This document shows, piece by piece, positions 1 to 10,839 of a stretch of 64,000 nt of DNA. A model generated the notes under the pieces. It worked only from the letters and a program-made list of their open reading frames with translations, had not been told where the DNA came from and did no database searches. Numbering within the stretch: position 1 is the first letter of the stretch; each line of letters opens with the position of its first letter. The position numbers and the translations under genes are program-made. The stretch is taken from assembly GCA_000708835.1 (NCBI GenBank), contig DF236994.1, positions 124,001 to 188,000 on the forward strand, given 5' to 3'. This stretch comes from Klebsormidium nitens (taxonomy: Eukaryota > Streptophyta > Klebsormidiophyceae > Klebsormidiales > Klebsormidiaceae).

Positions 1-224
1 CGGATCTTGACAATATTACCGACACCCGGGTCTTCTTGTACCACTTTGCCTTCGAAGCGGTCCTCCATCGCTCGTCCTATCACATGTTCTGATGCCCACG
101 ACTTTCCAGCAATAGGCAATTTCTGACGGCCACGTCGCCTTTCAATCTTCAAGAAGGCTCGCAGTTTCATTTGAGACGAACTTTCATACGACCGTTTCCT
201 CCGACCTTGACCGGTGTAATCCAT
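1..224 (-). CDS. 5' end of an unidentified minus-strand gene (partial)
   Basis: Reading leftwards from an ATG at 224-222 the frame is open to the window edge (74 codons, no stop). The predicted N-terminus is strongly basic (MDYTGQGRRKRSYESSS) and is followed by an Arg/Lys-rich stretch and then a more ordinary sequence ending in PGVGNIVKIR. No signal peptide, membrane segment or domain is recognisable. Such a basic start would suit a nuclear or nucleolar protein, but that is inference. The open frame could also be chance, since it is short and cut by the edge. Confidence 0.35.
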   Translation of the reverse strand, partial: MDYTGQGRRKRSYESSSQMKLRAFLKIERRRGRQKLPIAGKSWASEHVIGRAMEDRFEGKVVQEDPGVGNIVKI

Positions 225-531
225 TGAGAGCAGTCAGTCGTCACCGACGGTCTGGGAGGCCTGAGGTTCGTCCTAATCGCAGTCTATGGGGCTGGACGTA
301 TTGGAGCATTCGCCTTTGAGAGCCCCTGTCAGAATCCTCAGCGCTGCCGCTGCATCTGTGATCGCCTCATACTTACCACCGTCTTCCCTGTGTGTTGCGA
401 TTGTTTCTTTGCGGAACCGTCAGTCTGTGAATATATTGCGTCATTTTGATGTGTCCGAGGATGCCGTCTCATTCACCCTTTCATTCACCATGGGCTTAAG
501 TTGCTGACGTAACCTCTGTCGTCATCCTGCA

Positions 532-721
532 GGCGTTGCACCCGGCTCTCGTCGGCCTCCTTCCTGAAATTGAGGTGCAAAGAGCGAAGGGGCAGGAGGG
601 CTTCCGGGCACGGTTGGCCGCCCTCGAGGCGCGGCTCGCTCCGCTGGAAGAAGCAGCCGAAGTAGAACGGAATGACGTTCTGAATATTGAAATGCTCCGC
701 GCTCTGGTCACTTGTACATGA
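532..721 (+). CDS. Possible terminal exon of an unidentified gene
   Basis: A good 3' splice site (a pyrimidine-rich stretch ending in CAG at 529-531) opens a frame that runs to TGA at 719-721. The encoded 62 residues are rich in Glu, Ala, Leu and Arg and include an amphipathic, coiled-coil-like run (RLAALEARLAPLEEAAEVER). That composition and the high GC of the segment look like real coding sequence. I could not find the preceding exon with confidence. A small first exon between 225 and 505 is possible, for example from the ATG at 286. No family is recognised. Confidence 0.35.
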
Positions 722-2127
722 TTGTACTTTGATTCGTCAATGAGAACTTCTTCCAGTCTAATTTGCAGAGCGCGTAGTCCAGAACTAGCACCATCGAAGC
801 GCCACTATTTGCTAGCTTACCGTTTACCACGTGCAACTAAAGGTTCGTTCCGTAAGATAAACAATTACAGTGCAACCGCGCTTACGGACATATTCCCGTC
901 AAACCGGAGCATATGTCCTGACGAGTCGTCTGCTAAGGAGTTTATCATTGTAATTGTCAACGGTTACATCCAGCATCCACCGTCCAATCATTTCGACGTC
1001 AAGGTGGCCTCCAAGTCGAGGCTTCTCAAAGGCGTACGCACGCATCAGGAGCATGCTAACTTAGGTTCGAGGACCATCCTTTCTCACCAGCTAGCTAGCA
1101 TTCTCTCACCCTTTGGAAAAGGCGGCAGCCACAATTTCCATGCAGCATTTCTAATTCAAGCTTCAAGCTGGCGTCCATGCAATGAAGAATGTTGTCAGAA
1201 TCGACATGCAGATCCGTTCTTCTGATCATATCTGCACTGATTCAATGGGGATGCACGTGGTCGTGCATTAGCCGTGGTTAGTGCGGCACGCAACCGACAT
1301 GCACGCTGCTTTCATACTGAGCAAGTATCGACTACCAGTAGCGAAAATGCCATGATGATCTAGTTTTTCCGCGCCTTCGTTGCATGACGTAAGCTGCCAA
1401 TCAAGAATGTTCAATGCACATGGAACGATCGACGCCGAGTGATGGCTCATCACGGTTGCAAGAAAAGTATCTGCAACTTTCAAACAAGAGTGGCGGCTAG
1501 GTGCGGCCATCACTTGGACTCAGTCAGGTCGAACAGTTCCAACGGTCCTACGTGGCAGGTAAAGGCTGTTGTCGGAAAGATATGCGCGCGCTGCTGGTGC
1601 TATAATTTGAGCCGTCGACTTGGAATGAGCTATTTCAAACCGTTTGATCATGTGTCGGGGTTTCCCGCCCTTCGTTTTTGGGCGCATTCGTATGCTTGGC
1701 ACTTGGGATTGACGTGCAACACACGTGGACTCGTCTGCAGACACTATTCGCAACGCTGCTTTTGACTTCCAGTCACTCTGTGCTGATGAGCGCCTCTCTC
1801 TGAGATTGGCGACCTGTGCCAATTCTGCAGGTCTTCGTGGGATCTGCGTCATGGAGCGGTGAAGTTCTTTGCTTACTCCGAGTTGCCTGAGCCAAAAAAG
1901 TGGGAGGCAACGAGAAGCACTTTATCCAAAAAGCAGGCTCATCGATGAAGAACTTCAAGTTCTTCGTGCAGCAAAGCGGAAGCTAGGACACAGAAAAGCT
2001 CCGGACAAAAGGTGTCAAAACGTGCTGTAACCAAGGTGGTCAGAGTAGTTTTGACAGAATTTGCAAGCACATCTACAAAGCGCATGCAAATCCTGAAGAG
2101 CTCAAGAGTGAATCTCAGAGGCCAAAT
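722..2127. other. Stretch without a supported gene
   Basis: Open frames here (for example a 167-codon frame at 722-1225 that begins at a non-ATG codon) have no recognisable motif or splice context. The segment probably contains the 5' region of the F-box gene that starts at 2128. Confidence 0.4.
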
Positions 2128-3521
2128 ATGGCTCCATCCTCTTCTCCATTTGACTTGATTCCAGATGAAGTGGTCAGTTTCATACTGGGGTTTGTGGGGA
2201 ACCGCATCAAAGGCTTGCATCACTGGCAGCCAAGGCCCAACTTGAATTGTGCGAAGGATCTATTTCGGGCACAGCTGGTTTGCAGGCGCTTTGAAAAACT
2301 GACTCATCAGATTGCTGCCTTAGACTGGCCCTTGAGGAACGAAGAAGAGGGGCTTGGTCTCGCAACTTTTGTGAACCACGAGCACTTCTCGGTGGACACC
2401 CTGAACCTGCTCGTTACGGAGAATGTTGAGGAACTTCCGCATCAACTCATCTTTTCAAGCTCTCTCCTGAAGCGTCTTCCAGAGACAGTCAACGTATTCT
2501 GCATGCGATCTCCATCTCCCCATGAAGCTCTCGGCCACGGATCCTTGATATACAGGACACCGGATCCGCAAACGAACAACAAAATTGTGGAGAAGCTTCT
2601 GTCTGGATCAAACATTAGACGGTTCAGAATCCAAACCACCGGCTGGACCAGCCTTGTGAACATCAACATGCTCCAAGAGACGCCAAGTTTGTTTCTGAGG
2701 CACATTGATCTTTCAGGAAAAGTAGCCATTGGTGTGATTGCGCTCAACAATCTGCTCAGAAGGTGCATCAAGATTGAGACTCTGAAGGTCAATGAGATTT
2801 TCAGACCCGAAGTCTTCTTCGACGACGACACATCAATCGTTGAAGCTACTGGACCTGTTATTGTGAAATCCAAACACTTAAGCTCCTGCACTTGAAGTCC
2901 ATCCACTTCCTGTCCATTGACATTCAGGCAAGCAGTCTTCGTCACGTGAAACTTAACCGTGAGTTCTGCTCCATTTCAATGATGACCCCCCTTTTAGAGA
3001 CGCTTGAGCTCTGTTTGGAGGAACTAGAAGGTCCAGTACTATTTGCCGGGCCTTGCAGCATGCTGGATCACCTTCGCGTCTGCTGCAACAACAGTTCCTG
3101 GGCAGAACGTGGTGTTCCTCTCCTTTTTCAGTGTCCTTCTTTAACGGCTCTGACTGTCGAAGGAGGACTAGAGATGCAGGATCTATCAATTGCCACGTTT
3201 CTGTCGCAGCTGCCTTCGAACCTTAGGAGGCTGAGTATCGATCAGAAGTTCCTTGCCAGCCTCAGTTCGTCACAAGTTCAAGGGGTTCGGTCCCTTCCAA
3301 AGTTGGAGAGTTTGGAAATCGACAGCCACGATCGACTTGGCTCCTTTTACAAGCTTCAGTTGCTTGTTGAAGCTATGCCCAACTTACAGAAAGTCCAAGC
3401 ACTGATACAAAGCGACATAAAGCAGAGCGAAACAGCAGATATAATAGCCTTCGTGCGCAAAACGTTCAATAACATTCCAGAGTTGGACGTCCGCCTTCGT
3501 CTTCAAAAACATTTGAACTAA
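2128..3521 (+). CDS. F-box/LRR-like protein, copy 1, with a frame break
   Basis: Starts at ATG 2128. The N-terminus carries an F-box-like motif (FDLIPDEVVSFILGFV, then a CRRFEK-type second half around residues 48-58). F-box proteins recruit substrates to SCF ubiquitin ligases through SKP1. The rest resembles degenerate leucine-rich repeats (LRRLSIDQKFLASL, LPKLESLEI), the expected substrate-binding part. The first frame stops at TGA 2893-2895. The continuation lies in another frame from about 2880 to the TAA at 3519-3521, and together they give about 460 residues. Restoring the frame needs one base near the sequence CACTTAAGCTCC. No credible intron spans the site, so this is a pseudogene, a very recent lesion or a sequence error. 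A tandem paralogue lies at 4781. Confidence 0.7.
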
Positions 3522-3793
3522 TCACGGAGGTGGAAGTACATCAGACGTTTCACGGACATAGAATTATGGAGGAGTGGGACTCAGTACAATCAGTAGTGCT
3601 GTTTTTATTTAGCATGCATTGGCAGGCTTGAAGGTAGTAATTTGAAGCAGAGATAATTCAATGATCTGTGGTCTTTTACACGTTTTGCTACTTCCTTGGT
3701 ATGACCCCGGTATGACGAGAAAGAGATTCTCAAGACCAGCTTGTCAGACTTTTTGTAAAGACATTCTTGGTTCACTGCGCAAGCTTCGGACCC

Positions 3794-3838
3794 AAAGGGA
3801 CTGTCTAAAGCCCGGGGTCTAAAGCCGACAGTCCCTTT
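3794..3838. repeat. 12-bp perfect inverted repeat (hairpin)
   Basis: Arms aaagggactgtc (3794-3805) and its exact complement gacagtcccttt (3827-3838) flank a 21-base loop that contains the direct repeat taaagcc twice. It lies about 270 bases beyond the stop of the first F-box gene. It may be a small foldback remnant or an RNA 3'-end structure. Confidence 0.7.
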
Positions 3839-4780
3839 CATACTTTCCATTTTCTACTAGCAACGTTAATTTACTGTCTACTGTAAGACGTCTCGATAGA
3901 CATATGAAAAGAGAGGGACGGTGGCGGAATTATCGGTAGACTATCAGGGTGCACATGACCACAAGCTTTCCATGCAAGTACCTTAAAATAATGCAGACAG
4001 TTTCGGATTTTCATCTAATCTCTCGTGCTTCTGGGATTGGCAACGGCAGGACAAGCGCAGAAGAACTCCAATATATAGATGCACATAGCTGTGAAACCAT
4101 TGGCTTACAATTCAGATATCGGAGTCCGACGCAGCTTAACGCCTTCATTAATGCATGCTTTACTTGGATGATCGATATGTCTCCGTTTTTTCTTTGTTTT
4201 CCTCCCAGGGTGACCTGTACCGGCGTTCTGCACGTGTCTTGTTGACATTCTTTCGGGCTCGACAGTATCATATATTCAATATTGACCAGCTTGACAATGA
4301 GCGATTGAAAACGCAGGGAAGCACCGAAGATTATGCCAGACCCTAGACCTTATGGATTATGTGGTCTAGCTAGGTTGCAGGAGGAAATGCTCACCAGAGA
4401 CCACGGCGCAAAATGGGGAAGCGCTGCTGATCGATCCGTCTTCCGTCAGTCAGTCACGTCAATTGTTCAAAGGAGCTCGTCGGGTCTGAACAATAAGTAG
4501 ATTGAAAAAGTGGCAGATGACCGAGACGGTCGGCTCTACAGCAGCCTGCAGTGATACTGTTGTTCAGTCACACGTCAAAGCTAGTGGTCTCATGTAGCAG
4601 GCGCCCTGTAAGATTCGTCGAACAAGCTTGGCTGGATAGACCAGTGGCAGAGTAGGGCTTCATAGTGCACTGAAAGATCACTCCATCATTGTGCGAGCAA
4701 TTTGATATGTAGGCAACTCCGTAGCGCTAGCTACTAGGAAGGAGTGCGCCAGGGGTAATCTGAGAGCATTGATCTATGAG
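3839..4780. other. Spacer between the two F-box paralogues
   Basis: No supported coding sequence was seen. The 5' flank of the second paralogue lies here. Confidence 0.4.
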
Positions 4781-6120
4781 ATGGCTCAGCCATCTTACTT
4801 TGACTTGTTGCCGGACGAAGTAGTCATTTCCATCCTAGGATTCGTTTGCGACAATGAAGAGAATTGGCCCGAAGAGGAGGGCACGAAGGACCTCATTCGA
4901 GCACAACTAGCGTGCAGGCGCTTCGAAAAGCTGGCTCATGAGATTAGATCTCTGAGTTGGCCTCTGCGAACAGAGGAGGAGGGGCTTGGTCTCAGGTCCT
5001 TCGTCAGCCATGAGTCTTTCTGTGCGGAGAAGTTGAAGTTGTTCGTCATCGAAGGAAATCAGGATTTTCCTTACCACCTTGTCTTCACACAATCTGTTCT
5101 TGAGCTTCTGCCAAAAAGCATTACTATCATATGCACTACGTCTGACGACTGGTATTCGGAAGGAAAATACGTCAATTTCAATTTATCTGGGCCAGATCTG
5201 AGCAGAAGCATTCTGGAGTACATTCTTCTGGGGTCCAGGACCGAAGAGCTGAGCATTCTTTCAAACTTCGATCGTGGTCAAGTTTACCTTGACCACTTAA
5301 GAGAGGCACCAAGCTCCACTCTGAAGCACCTCGACCTGTTAGAAGCGATAGTAGACATAACTGTACTGGAAAATCTGCTCCGAAGGTGCTCCCAGATCGA
5401 GACTTTGAAGGCTTGGATGGATGGAATTTGGTCCGAACCAGAGGCTGGAGCTGCTAAATTGTTGTTCAATCTGAAACGCTAGTAAACTTAGAGCTCCTGA
5501 ATGACGACTGCTTAATCATAGAAGTAGAGGCACGCAAGCTCCTCAATCTGGTCATTAGCAACTGCAGCCAGCTAATTCTGAAGACCCCTGCACTGCAAAT
5601 CTTAAGGCTTATTGGCGTAGATTGCTTGCAACATCCTCTGCTCTTTGCCCAGCCCTGCGATCGCCTCAGGCACTTGCGCCTGGACGACTGCTCGAAGAAA
5701 TGCTGGACGAAATGGGTGGTGCCAATCCTTCGGACGTGTCCTTCCATCACCGAATTGAACCTGGGGAGTGACGGTGGCAGAATAAAGGATCTTCCTATCA
5801 GCCGCTTCCTACTGCAGCTGCCTTTGAACCTCAGGATGCTGAGCATAGATGGTGAATTTCTTTCCTGCCTTCGCTTATCAAAACCTCAAGCCTCTAGAGT
5901 GCCCCTGGACTTAAAGCACTTAAAGATTGGGCCAATCAAGAACTTCGAGTCTTACTTTCGAATCCGGTTGCTTTGCGAAGCAATGTCCCGATTGCAAAGA
6001 CTTGAGGTCCATATTTCTGGGACACGACACAGAGATTCAGCGGGCATCCTTGCATACTTCCACAAGGACTTTCAGACCGTCGACGTGCTAGATATCCGCT
6101 TTGAGAATGAGTCTGGTTGA
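4781..6120 (+). CDS. F-box/LRR-like protein, copy 2, with a frame break
   Basis: Starts at ATG 4781 (MAQPSYFDLLPDEVVISIL), with F-box halves matching copy 1 (DLLPDEVV; LACRRFEKLAHEI) and the same following block of the type WPLRTEEEGLGLRSFVSHE. Copy 1 and copy 2 are clearly tandem duplicates. The first frame ends at TAG 5480-5482. Homology to the second half of copy 1 resumes in a different frame from about 5464 (QSETLVNLELL...) and runs to TGA 6118-6120, giving about 446 residues in all. The implied lesion lies upstream of the QSETL segment, whereas in copy 1 it lies downstream of the corresponding residues, so the two breaks are not the same event. Role as an SCF substrate adaptor is inferred from the F-box only. 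Confidence 0.7.
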
Positions 6121-7146
6121 AGCTAAGGACAAATCTTAAGTGCTTGAGCGTAGTAGGATCGTCCACAAACGAGACATTTCTTAGTAGAGGGTTTGGGCCG
6201 GCTGGTGTAGAAGATGCATTTCGTTTGCATTTACGTCCTTCTACTGAACAAGTTATCCAGCACAAAGCTGACTTGTGAAGAGCGATCGCAGCGTAAGCTT
6301 CCCCAATGACAGAATGACAAGTTCTGTGTGATCGAAGATCGTATGGAGATCATGCAGATCGTTCGTGAATTCATTGTCCAGATGTTGTTTTGGCCATCCA
6401 GAACATCGGGTACTCTCAGTATCAAAGGGAGCAAAGCCTTCCACTGGCGGCTTCGCAAATCTCAAACATGGATTATGTGCGCAGCAGATACCTGGGGAAA
6501 TATACTGTGTAGGCCACGAGAGATTCGGCATGTTGTTTTACCGTGCATGACTCGGACGTATAATGCATCGAATTTAACTTATAGTCGCTCGGCGTGCGGT
6601 GAACGTCGATAGAAATCATTGAATGAAATACAATCATGAGTCCTTAGGCTCTTCAGATGTTTATGACACATATGGAAATATATTATACCATGACATTGCA
6701 TGCCGCATGATGGCGAACTTATCAATCATGCTGTCATTCAAACCCGTAAGGGAATTATCGGTCTTCCACAAGCCGATTATGAACTGCAGCGTCCAAGCCA
6801 AGTGATTAAGCCAAGTGATTAGAATAATCGCTTGGCCGGCAACGGGTTTATTGTTGCATACGTACAGGCCTGGCAGTACGCGGGTGTTGGTTGGCAAGAG
6901 CAGTTCCTCATGTACTATCTTCTACTTGGTGCCTCTGTATCTCGCAACTTCAGGCCTCTGAGATTGCACCATGTCCGTGTATGGTAGTGTCTAGAATCTA
7001 ATGACCTGTGTTTGGGTTGGACGCGCTCCCCTCGAGTTCATGTGTACGTTTCCGGCAAGATGACGACTGAGACGTGTAATCGATTCCATTTCATTGAATG
7101 ACGACCACTGCATAGTCCTAGACGTACGTATACTGACGCCCTTCGA
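6121..7146. other. Stretch without a supported gene; small hairpin at 6810-6836
   Basis: No coding segment is supported. Around 6797-6836 the motif ccaagtgatt occurs twice in tandem, and the second copy pairs with aatcgcttggc (arms 6810-6820 and 6826-6836, one G-T pair, 5-base loop). Confidence 0.45.
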
Positions 7147-9860
7147 CTACTGATTTCCCCGCAACTTATCAATAGCATCGGAAAGGAGCTTCCGGGTACT
7201 CTGAGCCGATTCCACGGATTCTGGAAGGCCTTTCACTGCACAGCCAAAGGAAGGTGTATAAGAGCTTGGAAGCCGTGTACCCTATCTTCACAATAAGCCG
7301 CTTGTACGGCGTCGTTTAGAAGCGCCCTTTCTAGCCGAGGAACTCCCTGACAGGTCAGCATGCGTCGAACACTGACGAGCACCAAGGGCACGACATATAG
7401 GCAAGAGCTCAAGCGCGCTCTCCTTAAGATTTTTCAAAGAGCGAGGCTCTAATGGCAAGTGCCACTTCCTTTGGTGATGAAGCTCAGTTGACTGCCAGAG
7501 CCAAGCCCGAGCTTCGATTACATGTGGGCCATCACAACAAAGTCAAAGAGCTATTAGGCACTTGCCTGCACAATCACCGACGCCCCACTCGGACCCCCTG
7601 ACGCAATACTTGTCCAAGATCTCCTTCTTATTCCTGCAGGTATGCGACGCATGGTCAGTCTACGAAGAACAAAGGCCTCGCCAATACGTAACTCCGGATC
7701 AGCCACCTAGGAGTCCGACGAGTTCCACGAGGCATGATACCGAGGAGTGCAATCGACCGACCTTTGTGAAGGTCAGAGTGTTTACAAAGACGACAATAGT
7801 TCCGTGAATAACTGGCCCTCCTTTCCGCAGCTCCAAAAAACCAATTTCGAGGAAGTGGCACCAGCTTAGATATGGGTTTGCTACCCACTTTCCGGAGGAC
7901 GTCTCGACGATTAAAAACAGCCAATTCTGCGCCACAATGCCAACTTGCTGACCCTCATCTCAAATCAGCTTTTGTCTGACGCTTAAGCAACTCTTCTACC
8001 CTCCTCAATGTCATCGTTTGTCTCCTCAGACTGGCTTCTGCACCAGCTTCAGTCCAAGACTCAAGTTAGAACCGATGAAAATCCTTATTCGCCACCCTGT
8101 GATCGACCTCACGAAACGAGAAGACCCCAGACGGGATGACCTCATCCAAGGCGTCCATTGCAAACGCAGTGGACTCACGCATCCGCTCTTCCGGTTTCAC
8201 AGACGAACCTGCTGTCCAGGCTTGCTCCTCAACCTTGCAAACTCCTAGAGCACGTCGCCTTCTGAAGGAACATTCCTCTAAGAAATGACGCCTTTCCTCT
8301 CAACCTCCACAGCACTTACTTCTCCTTATTGTCGGCCGACTTCTTACGTAGCTCCTTCAGGAGGTCCGACTGCTCAAAGCTGGAATCCAAGTCGTCCTGC
8401 CTCTTCTTGTTCCCCTCTGCACAGACATACAACTGTCACCTTCCAGAAAAGGGCGTTTGAACTTTCAGAGCTCTGGTTGCTCCTTCATGGAACAATATCC
8501 CAACGTCGCGGAGTGGATCAGCCTGAAAAACGTGTTTCTTGTGCTCCAGTGCAGAACATCCAAGATCTTAAGCTCTAACCCCATGCCGAAGAACTCTGGC
8601 AAGCACTGCAGAGGACAATCGAGAAATGAGAAACTTGAGAGGAAAATGCATCACGAAATGCAAACAGCAACCTCGTATGAAGACTCATGACCGTCCGCTT
8701 GATGTTGTACACAATCGTTCAAAGCACAAGAGATTCGAAGCACAAGAAATCCAAAGCACCAGAAAAGACGACCACTCTGCACAGATGAACCCCAAAAAGT
8801 CAATTTCATCGCCTTGAGTACATCACGTCAACAAATACTAAATCCATGCTTGGCAAGAGCTAGCTGTATACTTACATGACCTGTGAGGGATTCGGGACAA
8901 CACTTTCAGTTGCCCCCGCCAATTGTCTGTGGACTCACCTTTAATCTGTTTGAAGAGGCCGATCTCAGGAAGCCCCGGAGCTTCCGCCTGCTCCAGCCCT
9001 TGCGAGCCTGATAAGATCCCGGCCTGGGCTGCAGCAGGGAGGAACTGCGACATTTCAGCGCTGTCCCCTTGCCAAACAGGTCATCAAAATGTCTTTGCAA
9101 TAATGAAACATCTTTAAACACTCATGTTCGAAACTACAGAACTGAACTCATGTCAGCAACATCGAGCAGCGGATGACGGCAGCAGTGGTAGGCCTGCCCA
9201 TTTTCCACAACCCCAGGAATTTGAATTGCGAGCGAGGAAACACCCCGGAAAGCTTCGCCGCCTTAATTGCTGCTGCACCACCAGCTACATCAAGAAATCT
9301 CAGAAGTCACAAAGGACATTTGTCGAAATGCCTGCCCATCTACCATCATGGCAAGGTGGAGTGTTTCTGGCTCACTTTGATATGGCGCTTGTATAGTGCA
9401 TGGAAGGTAAGAAGTAGGACATCAGATACATCATCGCTGACAAATTACACATTCGGAAAGTTCTACAAAAACCAAAAGTCCGATTCACGAGCACAAATCA
9501 CAGGGCAAGGTACCCGCACCGGGAACTTCTGAAAACCTCCTCACCTGGAGTGACCGTCGCAAGGGAAAGTCCTGCCGCTGCTAGTCCTGCTAAGAGGACT
9601 TGTCTCCTCTGGACATCAGCATTGGACTTGCCCGCAACTCCAGTGCTGCGCGATTCCTTCGCGAGGGCAGCCTTGCAGCTAGAACACGTGACTGTGCTAC
9701 CGGACTTGATGCGTGCACTCCAAGGTTTCCTACTTTGATGGCAGGCCGGCTGGGCGGGTGCGCTTGCAGCAACAACTGTGGAGCTGTTGGAAAATTTGTT
9801 CTCCAACAAAGCTGATGGACAGAAAGACACGCCCGGAAGCAGACGAGCTGCGGAGGCCAT
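7147..9860 (-). CDS. Thylakoid-lumen protein with twin-arginine signal (5 exons, 219 aa)
   Basis: Exons on the minus strand are 9860-9545, 9028-8939, 8416-8320, 7633-7566 and 7235-7147 (stop TAG). Phases match throughout and the total is 660 nt. Residues 1-80 look like a chloroplast transit peptide (Ser/Ala-rich, few acids). A second signal follows: QRR at 84-86, then a hydrophobic AGLAAAGLSL stretch, then an AQA processing site at 106-108, as in Tat-dependent thylakoid-lumen proteins. The mature part (about 111 aa) has a charged coiled region (FEQSDLLKELRKKSADNKEK) and then a conserved cysteine block DKYC...RGSEWGVGDC at about 174-190. I recall plant lumen proteins with this block but cannot name the locus. 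Intron 4 uses a GC donor (CAG|GCAAGT). The gene is divergent from the ESV1-like gene. Molecular function is unknown. Confidence 0.8.
8066..8261 (-). other. Protein-like open segment inside intron 3 of the lumen gene
   Basis: Just below exon 3, on the gene's own strand, an acceptor-like TTCCTTCAG at 8262 precedes a 64-codon open frame ending at TAA 8066-8068. It reads like protein (for example RMRESTAFAMDALDEV). Joining it to exon 3 keeps frame and would need only a 58-base intron. It could be an alternative 3' terminal exon giving a product without the DKYC block, or a chance frame. Confidence 0.3.
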
Positions 9861-10839
9861 CGTTCTATTGCACGATCAGGGGGCGCCTTGAGCAGATTGA
9901 TGTGGCGCGACAGCAGATGTTGGCGCCCGCGATGGCAGCTTCAACTTGTGCACGTTTATAGATCTGTGCACCATGCAGCTCAATTTCATGCAGGCTGCCT
10001 GGTGCTCCAGCTTTTAATGAGGAACTAGGGGAAGCGAGGGATAAGGAAGGCCCCGGTAAAGTTTGTCTTTCATAGCAGGAGGCTGCAACAAGTTGCAAGC
10101 GGTAATGGTTGGCCCTTCCAGAAAATCAAGCCGCGCGGCAGGCATTCTTGTCCTCACGATGACGTCCCACGTGGAATTCTGCCTATCACCGGCCAGATTT
10201 TGGTACACCGTCTGAGGCGCGGAAGCACGGGCCGAGCGATCGGGAGATACGGCCCCCGATTGCACACGCAGATCTGGCCACTCCTGATTGGCGCGACCAT
10301 CGTCAGCACCAGCTCACGGTGAGGTGGTTCTTGTGCTTCTGGCCCACTGAGGGCGCAACATTCTATGGCGGCGAATCCCAACTGCCTGTCAGGAGTGCTT
10401 TGAGAGAAGCATTTGTTCAGCAAGAACGGTTGCGTACTACTCTTGGCTGCCTCTCTTTGGTGAGAGGCAAGCTGGTTGCTTTTCTAAGCTGGACTGTGGG
10501 GTGAAAGGTCTGGCTGGATTGCTGGAAAGGGGCAAGCTGTGGCGGACGAGAGAGTTGGAGGAAGAAGTGCTCAGATATCCTTCAGCTCTGGTGTCAAATT
10601 CGGGCACAGGGGTCTTTTACGTATTCCGCAGGTTGCCGGTGCAGATCTGCGCAGATCGAGACTGCCACAAAGTGGCAAGATCTGCTCATCCTGACCAGAT
10701 CTGGATTGCAGTCTGCTGATTACCTCACCTGCCAGGTGCAAAGGCCAACCAGGATGGGATTTTCCTGTTTGCCAGTAGGCGGAGCACAACTAGCAACCAC
10801 GTGAAGTTGAAGTCCAAAGCCTGAGCACCAACTCGCAGG
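9861..10839. promoter_or_regulatory. Shared 5' region of two divergent plastid-protein genes
   Basis: This interval separates the start codons of the lumen protein (minus, 9860) and the ESV1-like gene (plus, 10840), so it must hold both promoters and leaders. The AGATCT hexamer recurs several times between about 10640 and 10705, close to a short inverted repeat (actgccac...gtggca). No TATA box is placed with confidence. Confidence 0.45.

Noticed and set aside
722-1225. 167-codon open frame directly after the first terminal exon
   Set aside because: It begins at a TTG, not an ATG, has no motif or compositional bias typical of the other genes here, and lacks splice context.
8440-8526. Open segment as a constitutive exon of the lumen gene
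   Set aside because: Exons 2 and 3 already join in phase and match the family sequence without it; inserting it breaks phase.
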